A DNA stretch of 64,000 bases, taken from positions 246,428-310,427 of the forward strand of contig NZ_QYTW02000001.1 in NCBI RefSeq assembly GCF_003605405.2, written 5' to 3'. The translations under genes and the position numbers were made by a program. The notes below the pieces were generated by a model that saw only the letters and a list, made by a program, of their open reading frames with translations, made no database searches and had not been told where the DNA came from. Shown one piece after another: positions 43,908 to 53,498 of this stretch (its first letter is position 1; each line of letters opens with the position of its first letter). The stretch is from Siminovitchia terrae. GTDB lineage: Bacteria; Bacillota; Bacilli; Bacillales; Bacillaceae_C.

Positions 43908-44525
43908 TCAAGTTTGCCGATAAAACCTCCCGGCCTTCTCGTAACCTTCAGGAGTATCAATATCGTATAAAATTCCCTGATCTTCAACAGAGAGTCTTTT
44001 CCTAATTGAAAATTGGTTCATTATTACTTTTGCGCCCTGATCACCATCAATCTGTTGGAACCATTCCGCCTCTACATGACCGAAAAACACTGGATGGCCA
44101 GCAGTCCCTTGAAAGCTTGGCTGTAGCACAAATGGCACATCTGTTTCTTGAAGCATGACATTTCCCAGTATATATATATCGTGAACCGTTTCTTGAGAAA
44201 GAAAAGGAAGATCAGCAAGAAACACCATTACACTTGAATGGTGTTCATTCATTTGGCTTATACCACATTTTAAGGAGGTTCCCTGCCCCTGTCTATAATC
44301 TTTATTCACTACCCAGCGAAACCGATCATCCTTAACAGAAATTGCTCGTTGAATCGTATCTGCCTCGTGTCCAATGACAGCAATGATTTCGGTAAAACTT
44401 TCCGCAAGCACACGGTCAATGACATGCGCCAAAATGGGACGATCTCCCAAAGGCAATAATTGCTTGGCTATTCCCATTCTGGAAGAAGTGCCTGCAGCAA
44501 GTATGATTGCACTCGTCTGTTCCAT
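43908..44525 (-). CDS. MobA-like nucleotidyltransferase (MocA/PucB type)
   Basis: The signature AIILAAGTSSRMGIAKQLLPLGDRPILAHVI near the start and the VFLADLPFLS metal motif identify an NTP transferase of about 205 residues. Such proteins make the dinucleotide form of molybdenum cofactor, usually cytosine dinucleotide for hydroxylases of this type. The ATG at 44525 follows AAGGG; the frame opens six codons earlier. It follows xdhC after 14 bp, so it belongs to the maturation operon. Confidence 0.88.
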   Translation of the reverse strand: MEQTSAIILAAGTSSRMGIAKQLLPLGDRPILAHVIDRVLAESFTEIIAVIGHEADTIQRAISVKDDRFRWVVNKDYRQGQGTSLKCGISQMNEHHSSVMVFLADLPFLSQETVHDIYILGNVMLQETDVPFVLQPSFQGTAGHPVFFGHVEAEWFQQIDGDQGAKVIMNQFSIRKRLSVEDQGILYDIDTPEGYEKAGRFYRQT

Positions 44526-44539
44526 ACGCATCCCTTCCA

Positions 44540-45658
44540 TCATGAGCTAATAGTTTCACCTTGGTGGATCATTTTTGAATCCTGCAAAAATCCGCCAGCA
44601 TGCCCTTTCTGAACCGCGATGATTTCCGCCATGATGCTAATAGCAATCTCCTCCGGCGTTTCCGAACCGATATCAAGACCAATTGGGCTGTGCATCCGTT
44701 GAAGCTGTTTCTCTGTAAATTGGACTCCTTCCTCTCGGATTGCTTCAAGCATTCGGACCCGCCGCTTGCGTGGACCGAGAATCCCAATATAAGGCGCTGG
44801 AGAAGGCATGACAAACTTCAGCGTTTCCCGATCTCTATCAATATGATGATTCATAACAATAACATATGTATGAGAGCTAACTTTTACTTCTTCCTTAAAT
44901 TTTGAAGTATCAGACAGGAGCCTTTCCGCTCCCGGAAATCTTTCCTCGCTATTATAGAAAGGCCTTGGATCAACTACGGTTGTTTTCCATCCAAGCGATA
45001 CTGCATATTTAGCTACTGGAATGGCGTCATGACCAGCGCCAAAAATAACAAGATTAGAAGGCGGTGTATATACTTCAATGAAAATATCAAGCTCATTCCC
45101 GTTCTCTTCAGCAAAAGGCTGGGAAAAGGATTTCGGATTCTTTTCGTTCATCTTTTGGTGTGCAATCGTAATGGCCTTTGCTTGAACGATTGAATCTGAA
45201 AATGCTCCCACCGGTGCCCCTTTTTTTGGAATGAACACACGCGCTCCGCTCCCACCTTCCTGTAAAATGGTCGCCAAAACGCAGGGCTGTTCATCTTTTA
45301 TCGTAGATAGCCAAAGGTCAAAAGCTGGATCTTCATGTTGGGGAATTGGTTCAATATAAATGTCGACCGTTCCTGGGCACCCAAGCCCCAGTCCCCAGAC
45401 AAGATCTTCATCCATATCATATGTTTTTAAAGTAGGGACTCCAGAACTGATCACCTGCTTCGCCACTTCTGCAACATCTGTTTCCAAACAGCCGCCCGAA
45501 ACCATGCCGACCCGATTTTCATTTTCATCAATCAGCATTTTAGCTCCCTCCCGCCGGTACGCCGAGCCGTAAACTCGAACAACCGTTGCAAGGGCTGCAC
45601 CAATGCTTTTTTCCCGTGTTTCGACGATAGCTTGTATGATTTTCTCATTTTCAGTCAT
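44540..45658 (-). CDS. XdhC/CoxI-family molybdenum enzyme maturation factor
   Basis: The N-terminal part has AGGC-type GMVSGGCLETDVAEVA and the C-terminal NAD-like fold has VIFGAGHDAIPVAKYAVSLGWKTTVVDPRP. XdhC proteins bind molybdenum cofactor, promote sulfuration and insert it into the apo-hydroxylase. The length of 372 residues is normal for the fused type. It lies between the VWA gene and the MobA-like gene, all on one strand with short gaps. Confidence 0.9.
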   Translation of the reverse strand: MTENEKIIQAIVETREKSIGAALATVVRVYGSAYRREGAKMLIDENENRVGMVSGGCLETDVAEVAKQVISSGVPTLKTYDMDEDLVWGLGLGCPGTVDIYIEPIPQHEDPAFDLWLSTIKDEQPCVLATILQEGGSGARVFIPKKGAPVGAFSDSIVQAKAITIAHQKMNEKNPKSFSQPFAEENGNELDIFIEVYTPPSNLVIFGAGHDAIPVAKYAVSLGWKTTVVDPRPFYNSEERFPGAERLLSDTSKFKEEVKVSSHTYVIVMNHHIDRDRETLKFVMPSPAPYIGILGPRKRRVRMLEAIREEGVQFTEKQLQRMHSPIGLDIGSETPEEIAISIMAEIIAVQKGHAGGFLQDSKMIHQGETISS

Positions 45659-45664
45659 GGCTCT

Positions 45665-46858
45665 TTACCTCCTAATCTTGATCTTTTTAGCCAGTTCTAG
45701 AAAAGAATGTGCGTCGGAGGCTTCATCAAAAAGATCGATATACTTTAGCGCCGCCTTCATTGCACGGGCCGTCGGTTCGTATCCATCAATTTTCAGCAAT
45801 GGATTTAACCAAATAACAGCGGAAGTCTTTCTTTGAATTTCCCCCATTGCCCACGCCATATGAGTAATATCCCCAGCATCTAGACCATCGCTGGCAATCA
45901 GAACCACCGTATCTTGATGAAGCAATTGCAGTCCAAAATCCTGTACAAAGGAATAGATCGATTCACCAATGCACGTCCCTCCTCCCCAGGAATCTCCCAG
46001 TTGACTCAATACTGGAAGGTCGGCACGGCGTTCCAACAACTGATCCGTAACCCTTTTGATTTTTGTGGAAAAAAGAAAAACCTCCACATGCTTTGTGTAA
46101 TTTGACAAAGCATATGCAAACTGCAGAAAACAGTGGGCATACAAAGACATGGAACGGCTGGCATCGCATAAAAGCACAAACTTAGCCCCCTGCCTTTTTT
46201 GTTTTTTCCAATATAAACGCACAGGATAGCCACCTGTTTGCAGACTTCCGCGAATGGTTTTTCGAAAGTTGAGTCTGCTACCTTTTTTCGCCGATTGATA
46301 GGATTGCGCTCTTTTCAGTGCTATTTTTCTTACAAGAATTTTAGCCGCTGCTTCCATATCTCCCAGTTCATCGGGCGGAATGTAAGCTTGAAATTCATCT
46401 GACTGCTTAAAGGCGGTTTTTGAAGCGAACCATGACAAATTCCGCTCTTCACCAACGAATTCATTATCTTTCGATTGTGTTCCCAGCCTCCCTAAAGGAG
46501 TCGTCCCCTGCTTACTTCCCACTTCCTTTTCATGGTACTGCGCCTCTTTCTGGCCGGAAGTTTCTTTTAGCCCACTTTGTTCTTCAACACTCAGATAATG
46601 AAGCATTTCTTTACTTACTCTATTTTCTTTACTGTTCAAAAAGAACTCTTTGAACGCATGATCAAAAATTGACTGTTCCTCAATGCTTGAGCAGAGAACA
46701 AGCCGTAAACACGCCTGAAATTGGTTCCGGTTGAAAATATCGATTGTCTGGACCGCGCGGATGCTGTCCATTGTTTCCTGGGGACCGATCAAAAAGCCCC
46801 GGTTTCGCAAATGAAGGCAGAATTTGAGTATATGGTTGGAAAGTGTTCGTGTCAGCAT
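45665..46858 (-). CDS. VWA domain protein, CoxE-like
   Basis: The C-terminal half is a von Willebrand A domain with the metal-ion-dependent adhesion motif LLCDASRSMSLY and the later TVVLIASDGLDAGD. The N-terminal half contains the CoxE pattern (RNRGFLIGPQETMDSIRAVQ). It works with the MoxR-like ATPase on maturation of molybdenum hydroxylases, as CoxE does with CoxD. The ATG at 46858 has AAGGGAG at ideal spacing; the frame opens 45 codons earlier inside the MoxR gene. Confidence 0.87.
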   Translation of the reverse strand: MLTRTLSNHILKFCLHLRNRGFLIGPQETMDSIRAVQTIDIFNRNQFQACLRLVLCSSIEEQSIFDHAFKEFFLNSKENRVSKEMLHYLSVEEQSGLKETSGQKEAQYHEKEVGSKQGTTPLGRLGTQSKDNEFVGEERNLSWFASKTAFKQSDEFQAYIPPDELGDMEAAAKILVRKIALKRAQSYQSAKKGSRLNFRKTIRGSLQTGGYPVRLYWKKQKRQGAKFVLLCDASRSMSLYAHCFLQFAYALSNYTKHVEVFLFSTKIKRVTDQLLERRADLPVLSQLGDSWGGGTCIGESIYSFVQDFGLQLLHQDTVVLIASDGLDAGDITHMAWAMGEIQRKTSAVIWLNPLLKIDGYEPTARAMKAALKYIDLFDEASDAHSFLELAKKIKIRR

Positions 46859-46871
46859 GTCCAGACTCCCT

Positions 46872-47813
46872 TCAGACCTTGACCATGGAAAGAAGGTTTC
46901 CTTCTTTGATCTCTTTTTCAATCGTTTTCCAATCTTCTTGATCCTTGATAAAGCAGCCCAGCGTTTGAAGCACTGCATCCTTGTCCAACTCACTTTGATT
47001 TAGAGCCATCAAGGCAAATGCCCAGTCGAGACTTTCAGCTATGCCGGGAATTTTCGAAAGCGGCATCCTGCGGACAAGCTGCATCATATTTACGATCTGT
47101 TGCGTTAACTGATCATTGATATTTGGAATTCGTGCGTGCAGAATAGCGGATTCCTTTTCCACATTCGGATAGGTGACCCAATGGTACAAACAGCGTCTGC
47201 GAAGGGCATCACTCAGTTCCCTTGTCCGGTTGGATGTCAAAATGACGTATGGTGGATGCTTCGCACGAATGGTACCTAATTCCGGAATTGTTATTTGAAA
47301 TTCAGCAAGGGCTTCCAGTAAAAAAGCTTCAAACTCCTCATCCGCACGATCCACCTCATCAATCAAAAGAACGGGCGATGAATGCTCATCTGTCAAAGCA
47401 TCGAGAATGGGGCGGGTAAGGAGGAATGGCTTACTGAAAATAGCTGCCTCTCTCTCGTCCAAAGAAACATCGCTGTTTTCAGTTAAACGAATATGAAGCA
47501 TTTGTTTAGCGTAATTCCATTCATATAAAGCTGAATTCACATCAAGCCCCTCATAGCATTGCAGCCGAATCAGCCGAGTATTCAAAGATTTTGCCAGCAC
47601 CTTTGCAAGCTCTGTCTTGCCTACGCCTGCAGGACCTTCGATTAACAGGGGCTTATTCAGCGCTGTAACAAGATGTAATGCCGTCAATATAGCCGGATCA
47701 GTAATATAGCCTTGTTTTTTAAACGCTGCTTCGATTGATTGATCATGAAAGCTGATAAGAACCACCCCTTCTGGAAAAACTGTAAAAAGTAAAAGAAAAC
47801 AATTCGATCCCAT
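46872..47813 (-). CDS. MoxR-family AAA+ ATPase, CoxD-like
   Basis: Walker A IEGPAGVGKTELAKVLA and Walker B VLLIDEVDRADEEFEAFLLE identify a MoxR ATPase. It is the chaperone partner of the VWA protein and in Cox systems helps install sulfur and copper at the active site. The start is doubtful. The ATG at 47813 has no ribosome site, and the conserved region begins near ISFHDQSIEAAFKKQGY, about 20 codons later, with GTG or other weak starts near AAGGGGTGG. It is the first gene after the minisatellite, so its promoter lies close to or in the repeat. Confidence 0.85.
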   Translation of the reverse strand: MGSNCFLLLFTVFPEGVVLISFHDQSIEAAFKKQGYITDPAILTALHLVTALNKPLLIEGPAGVGKTELAKVLAKSLNTRLIRLQCYEGLDVNSALYEWNYAKQMLHIRLTENSDVSLDEREAAIFSKPFLLTRPILDALTDEHSSPVLLIDEVDRADEEFEAFLLEALAEFQITIPELGTIRAKHPPYVILTSNRTRELSDALRRRCLYHWVTYPNVEKESAILHARIPNINDQLTQQIVNMMQLVRRMPLSKIPGIAESLDWAFALMALNQSELDKDAVLQTLGCFIKDQEDWKTIEKEIKEGNLLSMVKV

Positions 47814-47880
47814 TTCAATTCGAACAGAGCGTGCTAGAAATATTAGTCTTTCGAGCGATTATTTGTGTGTTCGAACGATT

Positions 47881-49001
47881 TTTGGCTTTTTCGCTCGATA
47901 ATCCCGAGGTTCGCTCGATTTTTGGCTTTTTCGCTCGATAATCCTGAAATTCGCTCGATTCTTCACTTTTTCGCTCAATAATCCTGAAATTCGCTCGATT
48001 TTTGGCCTTTTCGCTCGATAATCCTGAAATTCGCTCGATTCTTCACTTTTTCGCTCAATAATCCTGAAATTCGCTCGATTCTTCACTTTTTCGCTCAATA
48101 ATCCTGAAATTCGCTCGATTCTTCACTTTTTCGCTCAATAATCCTGAAATTCGCTCGATTCTTCACTTTTTCGCTCAATAATCCTGAAATTCGCTCGATT
48201 CTTCACTTTTTCGCTCAATAATCCTGAAATTCGCTCGATTCTTCACTTTTTCGCTCAATAATCCTGAAATTCGCTCGATTCTTCACTTTTTCGCTCAATA
48301 ATCCTGAAATTCGCTCGATTCTTCACTTTTTCGCTCAATAATCCTGAAATTCGCTCGATTCTTCACTTTTTCGCTCAATAATCCTGAAATTCGCTCGATT
48401 CTTCACTTTTTCGCTCAATAATCCTGAAATTCGCTCGATTCTTCACTTTTTCGCTCAATAATCCTGAAATTCGCTCGATTCTTCACTTTTTCGCTCAATA
48501 ATCCTGAAATTCGCTCGATTCTTCACTTTTTCGCTCAATAATCCTGAAATTCGCTCGATTCTTCACTTTTTCGCTCAATAATCCTGAAATTCGCTCGATT
48601 CTTCACTTTTTCGCTCAATAATCTCGAGGTTCGCAAGATTTTTCACTTTTTCGCACAATAATCTCGACGTTCGAACGATTTTTTACTTTTTCGCACAATA
48701 ATCTCGGCGTTCGAACGATTCTTCACTTTTTCGCTCGATAATCCCGAGGTTCGCACGATTCTTCACTTTTTCGCTCAATAATCCTGAAATTCGCTCGATT
48801 CTTCACTTTTTCGCTCGATAATCCCGAGGTTCGCACGATTCTTCACTTTTTCGCACAATAATCCTGAAGTTCGAACGATTTTTCACTTTTTCGCACAATA
48901 ATCTTGACGCTCGCATGTTTTTTCACTTTTTCGCACAATAATCTCGACGTTCGAACGATTTTTTGCTTTTTCGCTCGATAATCTCAGGGGATCGCGCGAT
49001 T
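47881..49001. repeat. 40-bp tandem repeat (minisatellite), about 28 units
   Basis: The unit contains CTTCACTTTTTCGCTCAATA followed by ATCCTGAAATTCGCTCGATT. Units from 48041 to 48600 (14 in a row) are identical. Units at both ends differ (TTTGGC, CGAGGT, GAACGATT variants), and degenerate pieces extend to about 47840. A 40-bp period cannot hold a frame, and stop codons recur every three units, so it is not coding. There are no differing spacers, so it is not a CRISPR array. It fills the whole gap between the hydroxylase FAD-subunit gene and the moxR gene. Confidence 0.95.
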
Positions 49002-49025
49002 AAGCGCAGCCCCCACATGATATTT

Positions 49026-49883
49026 TTAAAGTAAAATAGATTTTAAGGCGCGTGCTGTATAAATTTTACATAGCTGCTCTCTATATTCTTCAGATGCGAA
49101 TAGGTCGCTTCCCATATCTGCGTTTTCTGCAGCAAGGCCGGCAGCCGAATCGATGACAGATTCTGAAGGAACCTGCCCGATCAACGCCTGTTCAACTGTT
49201 TCCGCCCGGAACACCATATCACCCGCTCCGGTGATGCCCACCTTGATATAATCGATTTTCTTGTCATTGTCTGTTCCAACTACCACAGCAACACCGACGA
49301 CAGGGTACCCTGATGCAGGGTGAAAATATTTCAAATAGGTCGATTTCGTATGTGAAGGGGGAATCGCAAATGTCACGTTCGTTACGACGCTATTCTCCGG
49401 CATCATTGTAATCAACGGCCCGATGATGAAGCTATCAAGGCTCATTGTTTCTTCTCCGTCTTCCCCTTGAAGCGTCAGTTCTGCGTCAAGAACAATTGCG
49501 GCTGCGGGCAAATCCGCCGCTGGATCGGCATGTGCGATATTGCCTCCGACTGTTCCACGATTTCTAATCTGAATATCGCCAACTTGGCGCGCAGCTTCTG
49601 CCAAAACCGGAATATACTCTTTAATCATCGGGTTGGTGGCCGCCTCTCGATGTGTGGTCATCGCCCCGACAACGATACGGTCTCCAGCTTTGCGTACGCC
49701 TTTCAACGTAGAAATCTGGCTGATATCAATCAAAGTCCCAGGCTCCGTCAGTCTGAACTTCATCAAAGGGAGCAAGCTGTGCCCGCCAGCAATCAGCTTT
49801 CCTTCCCCGTCACTTTCTTGGAGCAGTTGAATTGCCTGTTCAACAGAATTGGCACGAACATAATCAAATTTAGCAGGAATCAT
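49026..49883 (-). CDS. Molybdenum hydroxylase FAD-binding (medium) subunit, CoxM-like
   Basis: FAD-site motifs AGGHSLLPLMKFR near residue 32 and TVGGNIAHADPAADLP near 112 are intact. The subunit passes electrons from the iron-sulfur centres to an acceptor. The ATG at 49883 overlaps the large-subunit stop by ATGA and follows GGAGGG; the frame opens 11 codons earlier. The order small-large-medium is like cox-type operons with altered order. It is last before the minisatellite. Confidence 0.92.
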   Translation of the reverse strand: MIPAKFDYVRANSVEQAIQLLQESDGEGKLIAGGHSLLPLMKFRLTEPGTLIDISQISTLKGVRKAGDRIVVGAMTTHREAATNPMIKEYIPVLAEAARQVGDIQIRNRGTVGGNIAHADPAADLPAAAIVLDAELTLQGEDGEETMSLDSFIIGPLITMMPENSVVTNVTFAIPPSHTKSTYLKYFHPASGYPVVGVAVVVGTDNDKKIDYIKVGITGAGDMVFRAETVEQALIGQVPSESVIDSAAGLAAENADMGSDLFASEEYREQLCKIYTARALKSILL

Positions 49884-52228
49884 GCTTGTTCCCTCCCCTT
49901 TTGGATTGCCCGCCATACTTTTTCCGGAGTAAGCGGCATATCGATATCCGTGATGCCAAATGGCGCGAGTGCATCCACCACTGCATTCATGACGGCTGGA
50001 ATAGAGGCGGTCGTTCCAGTTTCTCCCACCCCTTTGGAGCCCAATGGGTTCACAGGGGACATAGTTTCTGTAAACGAATTTTCAATCTCAGGGAAAAAAC
50101 GTGCTTTCGGCATTGTATAATCCATAAAGGTACCGGACATTAACTGACCTTCGTCGTTGTATACGACGCCTTCCCACATGGCCTGCCCCACTCCCTGGGC
50201 TATTCCCCCATGCACCTGTCCAGATGCGGTAAGGGGGTTGATGACACGCCCAACATCATCAACAGCGATATACCGTTTAAGGTCGATTTCCCCTGTATCC
50301 TGATCAATTTCAACAATAACAATATGCGTACCGAACGGATAAACAAAGTTTTCCGGATCGAAGAAGGCTTGTCCTTCCAAAGAAGGCTCCATACCCTCCG
50401 GCAGATTCCATGCGTAGTTGGCTGCCTTTGCAATCTCTTGGAAAGTGCGCTCGCGACCAGGGACGCCTTTTACTTTAAATACGCCTTTTTCAAATTCTAA
50501 GTCTTCAGTAGATACCTCAAGCTCGTGGGCTGCAATCTTTTTCGCCTTGTCAACCACTCGGTCGGCAGCCATCGAAACCGCGCCTCCCCCTACAGCGGTG
50601 GAACGAGATCCATAAGTTCCCCATCCCATAGAAACAGCTTTCGTATCATTGAAAACGAATTCAATATCGTCCATCGGTATACCGAGCTTGTCCGAAACTA
50701 CCTGACCAAACGTTGTCGCATGTCCCTGCCCATGCGGAGAAGTTCCGGCAAAAACAGTGACCTTTCCTGACGGATGAACTCGGACGGTAGAATTTTCCCA
50801 GACTCCTCCTTGGAATCCGATTGCTCCCGCAACTGCTGATGGGCCAAATCCGCACAACTCCACATATGTAGATAGCCCGATGCCGATAAGCTTACCTTCC
50901 TTTCGAAGTTCTTCCTGCTCTTTGCGAAGTTTTTCGTAATCAACTATTTCCAAAGCTTTTTTCAATGGCTTTTCATAATCACCGCTGTCATATACAAGTC
51001 CCTGAGCATTCGTATATGGAAAAGCTTCTTTTGGGGCGAAATTCTTTTTCCTGAGTTCCAGTGGATCCATGCCAATTTCCCTTGCAAAAAGATCGATAAT
51101 TCGTTCAATCTGGTAGGTTGCTTCAGGTTTACCAGCTCCACGGTATGCATCCGTCGGGGTTGTGTTAGTATATACACCGAATGTTTCGCACGATGCATGT
51201 GGAATATCGTAGGAACCTGTAATCATCAAACCGAAATCAATAGTTGGAACACCCGGGCCCATTGTGGAAAGATATGCTCCCATGTTGGCAATATTTTTAA
51301 CACGAATTCCAGTCAACTTCCCATCATGGTTCCCTGCCAGCTCCACCTCAATGATTTCATCCCTGCCATGGTTCGAAGCCATAAAATGTTCGTTGCGTTG
51401 CTCAATCCATTTGACAGGCTGATGCAAATCACGCGCAGCATAGCCAATGAGCGCCTCATCCGGGTATACACCGATTTTTCCTCCGAATCCTCCGCCCATA
51501 TCAGGTACGATCACCTGAAGCTTCGCTTCCGAAATTCCAAGAACTCCCGAAAGAACCATTCTGTGGATATGCGGGTTCTGCGACGTGCAATATAACGTCA
51601 ACTCTCCCGTAGCAGGATGATATTGGCCTACCGCCGCCCGCGTCTCCATCGGGCTTGGTGCTACCCGCTGTACATGAAAGCTCTCCTTGACGACCACTTC
51701 CGCCGAATGAAAAATCTCTTCTGGAATTTCACCGGCTTTCCAGTGAAATGCGATATTGTTGTCAACATCATCATGGACAAGTGAAGCACCTTCTTCCATC
51801 GCCTTTTTCTGATGAACAGAAGGAGGCAACACTTCATATTCGACATCAATTAAATCAAGTGCGTCACGAGCCGTATACCTGTCTTCCGCAATGAGCATGG
51901 CAACACCATCACCTACATAACGGACACGGTCAATCGCAAGCGGGTACTGAGGAGCTTCTTTTAAATTACAGTCCGGTACAAGCCATGATGAAGGAATTCT
52001 TCCAATCTTCCCTTCCAAATCCTTACCTGTGTAGATTTTGACTACCCCTGGGGATTGCAATGCCTCATCCACATTAATGTTCTTTATCTTCGCATGTGCA
52101 TGGGGACTTCTTAAAATGACAGCATGAAGCATTCCCGGCAATTTGATATCGTCAGAGAAATATCCGCTCCCTGTCAGCAGCTTCGGATCCTCTTTCCTTT
52201 TCAAACTAGTTCCAACGACTGTTGTCAT
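49880..52228 (-). CDS. Molybdenum hydroxylase large (molybdopterin) subunit, form II CoxL-like
   Basis: This 782-residue subunit has molybdopterin motifs VPDMGGGFGGKIG, GQGHATTFGQ and TYGSRSTAVGGGA, and the catalytic glutamate in GSKGVGETGTT near residue 732. The active-site loop reads AYRGAGK near residue 362. True CO dehydrogenases have AYXCSFR with a cysteine; AYRGAG-type enzymes are the form II or BMS group of uncertain substrates, many acting on N-heterocycles. So CO oxidation is unlikely. The stop overlaps the medium subunit start, and its own start overlaps the small subunit stop. Confidence 0.92.
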   Translation of the reverse strand: MTTVVGTSLKRKEDPKLLTGSGYFSDDIKLPGMLHAVILRSPHAHAKIKNINVDEALQSPGVVKIYTGKDLEGKIGRIPSSWLVPDCNLKEAPQYPLAIDRVRYVGDGVAMLIAEDRYTARDALDLIDVEYEVLPPSVHQKKAMEEGASLVHDDVDNNIAFHWKAGEIPEEIFHSAEVVVKESFHVQRVAPSPMETRAAVGQYHPATGELTLYCTSQNPHIHRMVLSGVLGISEAKLQVIVPDMGGGFGGKIGVYPDEALIGYAARDLHQPVKWIEQRNEHFMASNHGRDEIIEVELAGNHDGKLTGIRVKNIANMGAYLSTMGPGVPTIDFGLMITGSYDIPHASCETFGVYTNTTPTDAYRGAGKPEATYQIERIIDLFAREIGMDPLELRKKNFAPKEAFPYTNAQGLVYDSGDYEKPLKKALEIVDYEKLRKEQEELRKEGKLIGIGLSTYVELCGFGPSAVAGAIGFQGGVWENSTVRVHPSGKVTVFAGTSPHGQGHATTFGQVVSDKLGIPMDDIEFVFNDTKAVSMGWGTYGSRSTAVGGGAVSMAADRVVDKAKKIAAHELEVSTEDLEFEKGVFKVKGVPGRERTFQEIAKAANYAWNLPEGMEPSLEGQAFFDPENFVYPFGTHIVIVEIDQDTGEIDLKRYIAVDDVGRVINPLTASGQVHGGIAQGVGQAMWEGVVYNDEGQLMSGTFMDYTMPKARFFPEIENSFTETMSPVNPLGSKGVGETGTTASIPAVMNAVVDALAPFGITDIDMPLTPEKVWRAIQKGREQA

Positions 52229-52755
52229 AATGAACGCACCTCCCCAACAGTTACTTTGGCTGGAATTGGCTGACCGGATTCCGCCATAATCTGTATCGCT
52301 TTTTGAACTGCCTTAACGATAAATTGATATCCTGTACACCTGCAAATGACCCCTTCCAGCCCTTCCCGAATTTCCTCCTCTGTCGGATTTGGATTTTCGT
52401 TTAACAGCCCAATCATCGCCATCATGACCCCAGAAGTACAGTAACCGCATTGAAGTCCATGCTCCTCCCAAAATCCCTGCTGAATAGGGTGCAGGTTATC
52501 CATTGTCCCGATTCCTTCGACAGTCGTCACTTCAGCCCCATCCGCCTGTACTGCAAGCATCGTACAGGATTTTACGGCATCACCGTCCACCATCACTGTA
52601 CAGGCCCCGCATTGACTTGTATCGCAGCCGATATGCGTACCGGCCAGCCCAAGCTCATCGCGTAAAAAATGAGCAAGCAGCATTCTTGGTTCAGCGTTTG
52701 CTTTTCTCTCCCTGCCATTGACGGTCATATGCACTTCCATTTTATTGTTTGTCAT
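52225..52755 (-). CDS. Molybdenum hydroxylase 2Fe-2S (small) subunit, CoxS-like
   Basis: Two iron-sulfur sites are present: the ferredoxin type GCDTSQCGACTVMVDG with a later cysteine, and the helical type QCGYCTSGVMMA...CRCTGYQ. At 176 residues it is of usual length plus a short tail. It carries electrons from molybdenum to FAD. AGGAGGAG precedes the ATG. It overlaps the large subunit gene by ATGA-type coupling and follows coxG after about 32 bp. Confidence 0.93.
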   Translation of the reverse strand: MTNNKMEVHMTVNGRERKANAEPRMLLAHFLRDELGLAGTHIGCDTSQCGACTVMVDGDAVKSCTMLAVQADGAEVTTVEGIGTMDNLHPIQQGFWEEHGLQCGYCTSGVMMAMIGLLNENPNPTEEEIREGLEGVICRCTGYQFIVKAVQKAIQIMAESGQPIPAKVTVGEVRSL

Positions 52756-52787
52756 AAGCCGCTCCTCCTACATATAGATATGGTCTG

Positions 52788-53240
52788 TTACAGGTTTACA
52801 ATTTTCTTCGCTTCTTTTTCAATATCCTTGAAAAACTGTCCCAATAACAGCTTGGCTACTCCCCCCGTGACACGCTGGCCTACAGAAGCTAGCATTCCAG
52901 TCACACTCACATCTGCACTGCAAGTCAGAATAGCCCCCGCCTCTGAATCTTCCAATCTCATGTTAGCGCTTGCACTAATTTCACCAGGCTTCCCTTTTCC
53001 ATGAACAATCAGCTTATAAAACTCCGGCTCCCTTTTTTCCACCTGTCGGACTTCAGCCGTAAACAATCCCTTCACTGGGCCTACATTGATACCAAGTTCA
53101 GCATCATATACATCCTCTTCCACTTCCTCAAAAGATTTGCATCCAGGCAAAGCCCCCCGCAACACCTCCTTATTTTGTAATGTATTCCAAAGCATTTCGA
53201 CAGAAATGCCTTTAAAAGTATGAGAGTTTTCTATTTTCAT
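52788..53240 (-). CDS. CoxG-like SRPBCC protein (membrane recruitment/maturation)
   Basis: This SRPBCC-fold protein starts MKIENSHTFKGISVEMLWNTL, with the family segments LRGALPGCKSFEEV and VSVTGMLASVGQRVTGGVAKLLLGQFF. CoxG tethers CO dehydrogenase to the membrane in Oligotropha; here it probably serves this hydroxylase. The ATG at 53240 gives the family start; the frame opens seven codons earlier with unclear ribosome sites. It is first in coxG-small-large-medium. A stem-loop lies just upstream. Confidence 0.88.
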   Translation of the reverse strand: MKIENSHTFKGISVEMLWNTLQNKEVLRGALPGCKSFEEVEEDVYDAELGINVGPVKGLFTAEVRQVEKREPEFYKLIVHGKGKPGEISASANMRLEDSEAGAILTCSADVSVTGMLASVGQRVTGGVAKLLLGQFFKDIEKEAKKIVNL

Positions 53241-53269
53241 TGGTTTGACCATTCCTTTCACTTAGCTCT

Positions 53270-53297
53270 AGGCACAAAACACAAAAGTTTTGTGCCT
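53270..53297. other. Stem-loop ahead of coxG
   Basis: AGGCACAAAAC-ACAAAA-GTTTTGTGCCT is a perfect 11-bp stem. A T-run (53302-53308) follows only on the plus strand, where no gene is read. On the minus strand it would be a hairpin in the coxG leader. The rest of 53309-53498 holds nothing I recognise. Confidence 0.6.
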
Positions 53298-53498
53298 CCA
53301 ACTTTTTTTACTAATCTTAAGGTTCACATGAGCCACTTAGCTTCGGGATCACAAATCACAGTTAGCTGGACCTCAGGGGGTTCGCGTGAATTTGACTCCC
53401 GTTAACCAGACATTTCAGCAGAGCCGTCCAATTAAGACTTGTTCAACTTTTGTCCGTTATAGTCATTTCAGACTTGATCACTAATGGTTTTTATTAGA

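Noticed and set aside
47859-48098. Repeat-containing protein on the minus strand
   Set aside because: The 40-bp period shifts frame each unit and the common unit brings a stop every 120 bp.
47881-49001. CRISPR array
   Set aside because: Units follow one another with no variable spacers, and no cas genes are near.
49880-53240. Aerobic CO dehydrogenase
   Set aside because: The large subunit has AYRGAGK and not the cysteine-containing CO loop, so only the general family is supported.
53270-53308. Rho-independent terminator
   Set aside because: The U-run is on the plus strand only, where no gene is transcribed.
53262-53498. Sigma54 promoter for coxG
   Set aside because: GGCAC occurs but no GC lies 10 bp after the GG.
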